Below are positions 44,386 through 46,591 of a DNA stretch of 46,591 bases, one piece after another. The number at the start of each line of letters is the position of its first letter. The stretch's first letter is position 1. A model generated the notes under the pieces. The model saw only the letters and a list, made by a program, of their open reading frames with translations, was not told where the DNA came from and did no database searches. The stretch is taken from contig NIUT01000077.1 in assembly GCA_002254365.1 (NCBI GenBank), positions 1 to 46,591 on the forward strand, written 5' to 3'. This DNA is from Nitrospira sp. UW-LDO-01 (lineage in GTDB: Bacteria > Nitrospirota > Nitrospiria > Nitrospirales > Nitrospiraceae). The position numbers were made by a program, and so were the translations under genes.

Positions 44386-45261
44386 ATGGCTGATGAACAT
44401 GGTCATGGGGCACAACAGCCTCAGGAAAAAGATAATCTGATTCCTGGTGTCAAACATGTCATCGCGGTCAGCAGTGGGAAGGGCGGTGTCGGCAAATCCA
44501 CCGTTGCAGCGAATCTTGCCTGCGCCTTGGCGGTTGCCGGTACAAAGGTTGGGCTATTGGATGCTGATCTGTATGGCCCCAATATCCCGATGATGATGGG
44601 GAGTACGACTGGCCCTGAGCAGAAGGATGGCAAAATCGTTCCGGTCGAAAATCATGGAGTCAAGCTTATTTCCATGGCGTTTCTCGTGCCAGAAGAAGCG
44701 CCGCTGGTTTGGCGTGGCCCGATGGTCCACCAGTACCTCCAAGCGTTCTTCCGCGATGTGCTTTGGGGCGAGCTGGACTATCTGTTGATTGACTTGCCGC
44801 CAGGGACTGGGGATGTCCAGCTCTCTTTGTCTCAGATGGTGCCATTAGCTGGAGCGGTGACTGTGACGACGCCTCAAGAAGTCGCGCTCTACGATGTGCG
44901 TAAGGGTATGGCGATGTTCCAGAAGGTGAATGTTCCACTCCTGGGCATCATCGAGAACATGAGTTACTTTGTGTGTGGGCATTGTGGCGAGCGGACGGAG
45001 ATCTTTTCGCACGGAGGTGGGGAACGGGCTGCGACCAAAGTCGGCGTCCCATTCCTCGGGCGGATTCCGATTGATCCCGCCATTCGCGATGGTGGAGATA
45101 CCGGTCATCCGATCGTTGTCGCCAATCCGGACTCTCCACAAGCCGTTGCGTTTCGAGATATTGCGAAGAAACTGATGGATGAGCTCAAGGGAGCTGGCAA
45201 CAGCGGTTCGTCGATCGAGAATTTGCTCAAGAAAGTCAAACAGCCGTTTAGCACGACTTGA
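44386..45261 (+). CDS. mrp: Mrp/NBP35-family iron-sulfur cluster carrier ATPase
   Basis: 291-aa P-loop ATPase with the deviant Walker A SSGKGGVGKST (residues 29-39), the LLDADLYGPNIPMMMG segment, DLPPGTGDVQLSL and the CGHC metal site in SYFVCGHCGERTEIF. Mrp/ApbC proteins bind and transfer iron-sulfur clusters. The N-terminal DUF59 domain is absent. The next gene encodes a Rieske protein and lipA is four genes on, both cluster users, so it may serve their assembly. Confidence 0.94.
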   Translation: MADEHGHGAQQPQEKDNLIPGVKHVIAVSSGKGGVGKSTVAANLACALAVAGTKVGLLDADLYGPNIPMMMGSTTGPEQKDGKIVPVENHGVKLISMAFLVPEEAPLVWRGPMVHQYLQAFFRDVLWGELDYLLIDLPPGTGDVQLSLSQMVPLAGAVTVTTPQEVALYDVRKGMAMFQKVNVPLLGIIENMSYFVCGHCGERTEIFSHGGGERAATKVGVPFLGRIPIDPAIRDGGDTGHPIVVANPDSPQAVAFRDIAKKLMDELKGAGNSGSSIENLLKKVKQPFSTT

Positions 45262-45284
45262 TCGCATTGACGTTGGAGGGAAAA

Positions 45285-45596
45285 ATGCCGGAGTTCGTAC
45301 GGGTCGCTGGTCTGGCAGATATCAAGACAGGGCATGGCATTGTGGCCGAAGCCAATGGGAAGACACTGGCGGTCTTTAATGTAGATGGGACGATCCACGC
45401 GATCAATAATACCTGTTGCCATCGGGAAGGGCCCTTGGGAGAAGGGGAATTGGAAGGCACCGTCGTCACCTGTCCCTGGCACGGATGGCGATTTGATGTG
45501 ACCTCCGGTGCTTGTATGAACAATCCATCCGCCAAGGTGGAAGCCTATCAGGTGAAGGTCGAAGGGAATGATGTGATGGTATTGCTTGAACCCTGA
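45285..45596 (+). CDS. Rieske-type ferredoxin
   Basis: 103-aa soluble Rieske [2Fe-2S] protein, similar to NirD/ferredoxin components of dioxygenases: ligand pairs in NTCCHREGPLGEG (C-x-H) and TCPWHGWRFDV (C-x-x-H). It starts at ATG 45285, where GGAGG stands five bases upstream; the frame opens already at 45258 over the mrp stop. An electron carrier whose partner is unknown. Confidence 0.9.
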   Translation: MPEFVRVAGLADIKTGHGIVAEANGKTLAVFNVDGTIHAINNTCCHREGPLGEGELEGTVVTCPWHGWRFDVTSGACMNNPSAKVEAYQVKVEGNDVMVLLEP

Positions 45597-45644
45597 GGCG
45601 TCGCTCGCGGAATTTTCTCATTCGCTCAAGGAAAGGAGTCATCT

Positions 45645-46010
45645 ATGGCTGTCTCGGCCAACGACCAAACTGATATCGCTGCGGCACTCGTTCGTCTCTA
45701 TGTGTTTCTGGCGCAGTATCTCGATCGCTGCTTCGATGAAGCGGCTCGGGAAAGCTATCCCGATTCAGAACTCCAAGCCCACCTTGATACCACACGTCGA
45801 CAGCTCATGGAGATCCTATCGGTCAATCCGGTCGTGAAGCGGAAACTCGCCGAGGAGTGCGACCGAATCTTGCATTTAGGCGCGTCTTGTTTGAAACTCG
45901 GTGTGGCCGATCCTAAGACCCTGGAAGCCATTCAGGCTGAACGGACTGTCCTGAAGAGCAAGACCATCGCCCTCAGTGATCTGGTGGCGGTCTACCGAGC
46001 CTTAGCATGA
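45645..46010 (+). CDS. Conserved-looking cytoplasmic helical protein, unknown function
   Basis: 121-aa all-helical soluble protein (DIAAALVRLYVFLAQYLDRC, QLMEILSVNPVVKRKLAEEC, LSDLVAVYRALA) with no signal or membrane segment. Contains four cysteines without a motif. GGAG precedes the ATG. It is placed tightly in the mrp-Rieske-lipA group (48 bp after the Rieske gene), which is the only hint to its job. Family not recognised. Confidence 0.65.
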   Translation: MAVSANDQTDIAAALVRLYVFLAQYLDRCFDEAARESYPDSELQAHLDTTRRQLMEILSVNPVVKRKLAEECDRILHLGASCLKLGVADPKTLEAIQAERTVLKSKTIALSDLVAVYRALA

Positions 46011-46013
46011 GCC

Positions 46014-46379
46014 ATGGGGCAGGCTGGATGTGACAAACATCAACTCGCCGGGTTGGATCACCGAGAACGGGGATTTAGCAGGCCGGTCGAGTTTCAAGGG
46101 GAAGGAGATGGCTACCGAGCCAGCTTGCGGTATGAGGCTGTCCGTGTGACGACCGATGTCCAGCCTACCCAGGATGAAGCGCTGACCCTGTTGATCCAGG
46201 CCCTACATGCTCAAGGCTATCGACAGCTCAAAACCCAACTGAGTTTTCGCCGTGGTGTGTATCTGGGATCTCAAGAACTCTGGGTGGAATATCCCGATCC
46301 GCCGCAGGCTGAGCCGGAACGGTCCGGGTTCTTTGCTCGAATCACGAACTGGTTTAGGCCATCTTCTCCCAATGAGTAG
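46014..46379 (+). CDS. Hypothetical protein in mrp-lipA group
   Basis: 121-aa protein three bases after the previous stop. The N-terminus has CDKHQLAGLDHRERGFSRP, the middle a beta-alpha pattern (LRYEAVRVTTDVQPTQDEAL, LLIQALHAQGYRQLKTQLSF core), the end a Pro-rich linker and an aromatic tail (FFARITNWFRP). No known domain. Tight spacing suggests cotranscription with the flanking genes. Confidence 0.6.
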   Translation: MGQAGCDKHQLAGLDHRERGFSRPVEFQGEGDGYRASLRYEAVRVTTDVQPTQDEALTLLIQALHAQGYRQLKTQLSFRRGVYLGSQELWVEYPDPPQAEPERSGFFARITNWFRPSSPNE

Positions 46380-46385
46380 CGAGCG

Positions 46386-46591
46386 ATGAGCTTTGTTCCT
46401 CTTGACCAGCTCCGGTCTCCGGCAGCTATAGCCCATCAACCTGCTTCCTCAAGCGGTCAGTCACCTGTGGATCACCGACCACGACTTCCTGCTTGGTTTA
46501 AGGTTCAGGCGAAGACTGGTCCCGATTATCTCGACATTAAGCGGACGATGGAGCGACTTGGGCTCCACACGATTTGTGAGGAAGCTCGTTG
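46386..46591 (+). CDS. lipA: Lipoyl synthase LipA, N-terminal part
   Basis: Truncated by the window end. From ATG 46386 the frame encodes a Ser/Pro-rich leader, then RLPAWFKVQAKTGPDYLDIK and MERLGLHTICEEAR, with the first Cys of the auxiliary cluster motif (normally C-P-N-I-x-E-C) at the very edge. This is the LipA N-terminal signature; the radical-SAM core lies beyond. LipA inserts sulfur atoms into octanoyl groups of dehydrogenase complexes and consumes its auxiliary cluster, which fits the neighbouring Mrp cluster carrier. Confidence 0.88.
   Translation, partial: MSFVPLDQLRSPAAIAHQPASSSGQSPVDHRPRLPAWFKVQAKTGPDYLDIKRTMERLGLHTICEEAR

Overview
The window looks like a chromosomal segment of a Nitrospirota bacterium, most probably Nitrospira. 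This rests on recall of gene content, not on a search: a small copper nitrite reductase beside a Crp/Fnr regulator, an exported truncated haemoglobin, small c-type cytochromes, a stand-alone Smr-containing MutS2, a PutA without the DNA-binding domain, and moderately GC-rich DNA. No tRNA, rRNA or CRISPR array was recognised.

Layout. 95-2629: an SsuA/TauA/NrtA-type ABC importer operon. 2746-4871 (minus): galE, trmL and a DUF457/YdjM-like membrane protein. 5066-6805: an exported TPR protein. 6836-9911: a low-GC accessory stretch with a HicA/HicB-like pair, a small membrane protein, a zinc-ribbon/TIR/unknown-domain protein and a short basic protein; this is the best candidate for an undescribed (probably anti-phage) system. 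9986-16519 (minus): bioB, a LapB-like TPR/rubredoxin protein, then the growth operon rplU-rpmA-obgE-proB-nadD-rsfS. An ISNCY-like insertion sequence (16595-18012) sits directly against the -35 box of the rplU promoter, between 18-bp direct repeats. 18172-19634: a PilZ protein and ilvE. 19794-19916: a MITE-like element. 19939-23435 (minus): gap-pgk-tpiA-secG. 23667-26078: mutS2.

26571-31612 (minus) is a nitrogen-oxide region: a Crp/Fnr regulator, a long spacer with an FNR/NNR-type box and a 39-bp perfect palindrome, nirK, a signal-peptide-bearing truncated haemoglobin, a mono-haem cytochrome c and a sigma-54 activator whose receiver has lost its phospho-acceptor. Together they suggest periplasmic nitrite reduction to NO with local NO binding or detoxification.

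31763-43147 holds queG, a Cys-rich exported protein, an orphan DGQHR (DndB-like) protein, an SRPBCC protein, thiE and bioD (overlapping tail to tail), an SDR and its partial duplicate with a DUF433/DUF5615 toxin-antitoxin pair between them, a VapBC pair with a frameshifted toxin, an exported protein and putA. 43356-46591 holds a fatty-acid desaturase followed by mrp, a Rieske ferredoxin, two unknown genes and the start of lipA, a likely iron-sulfur/lipoate group.
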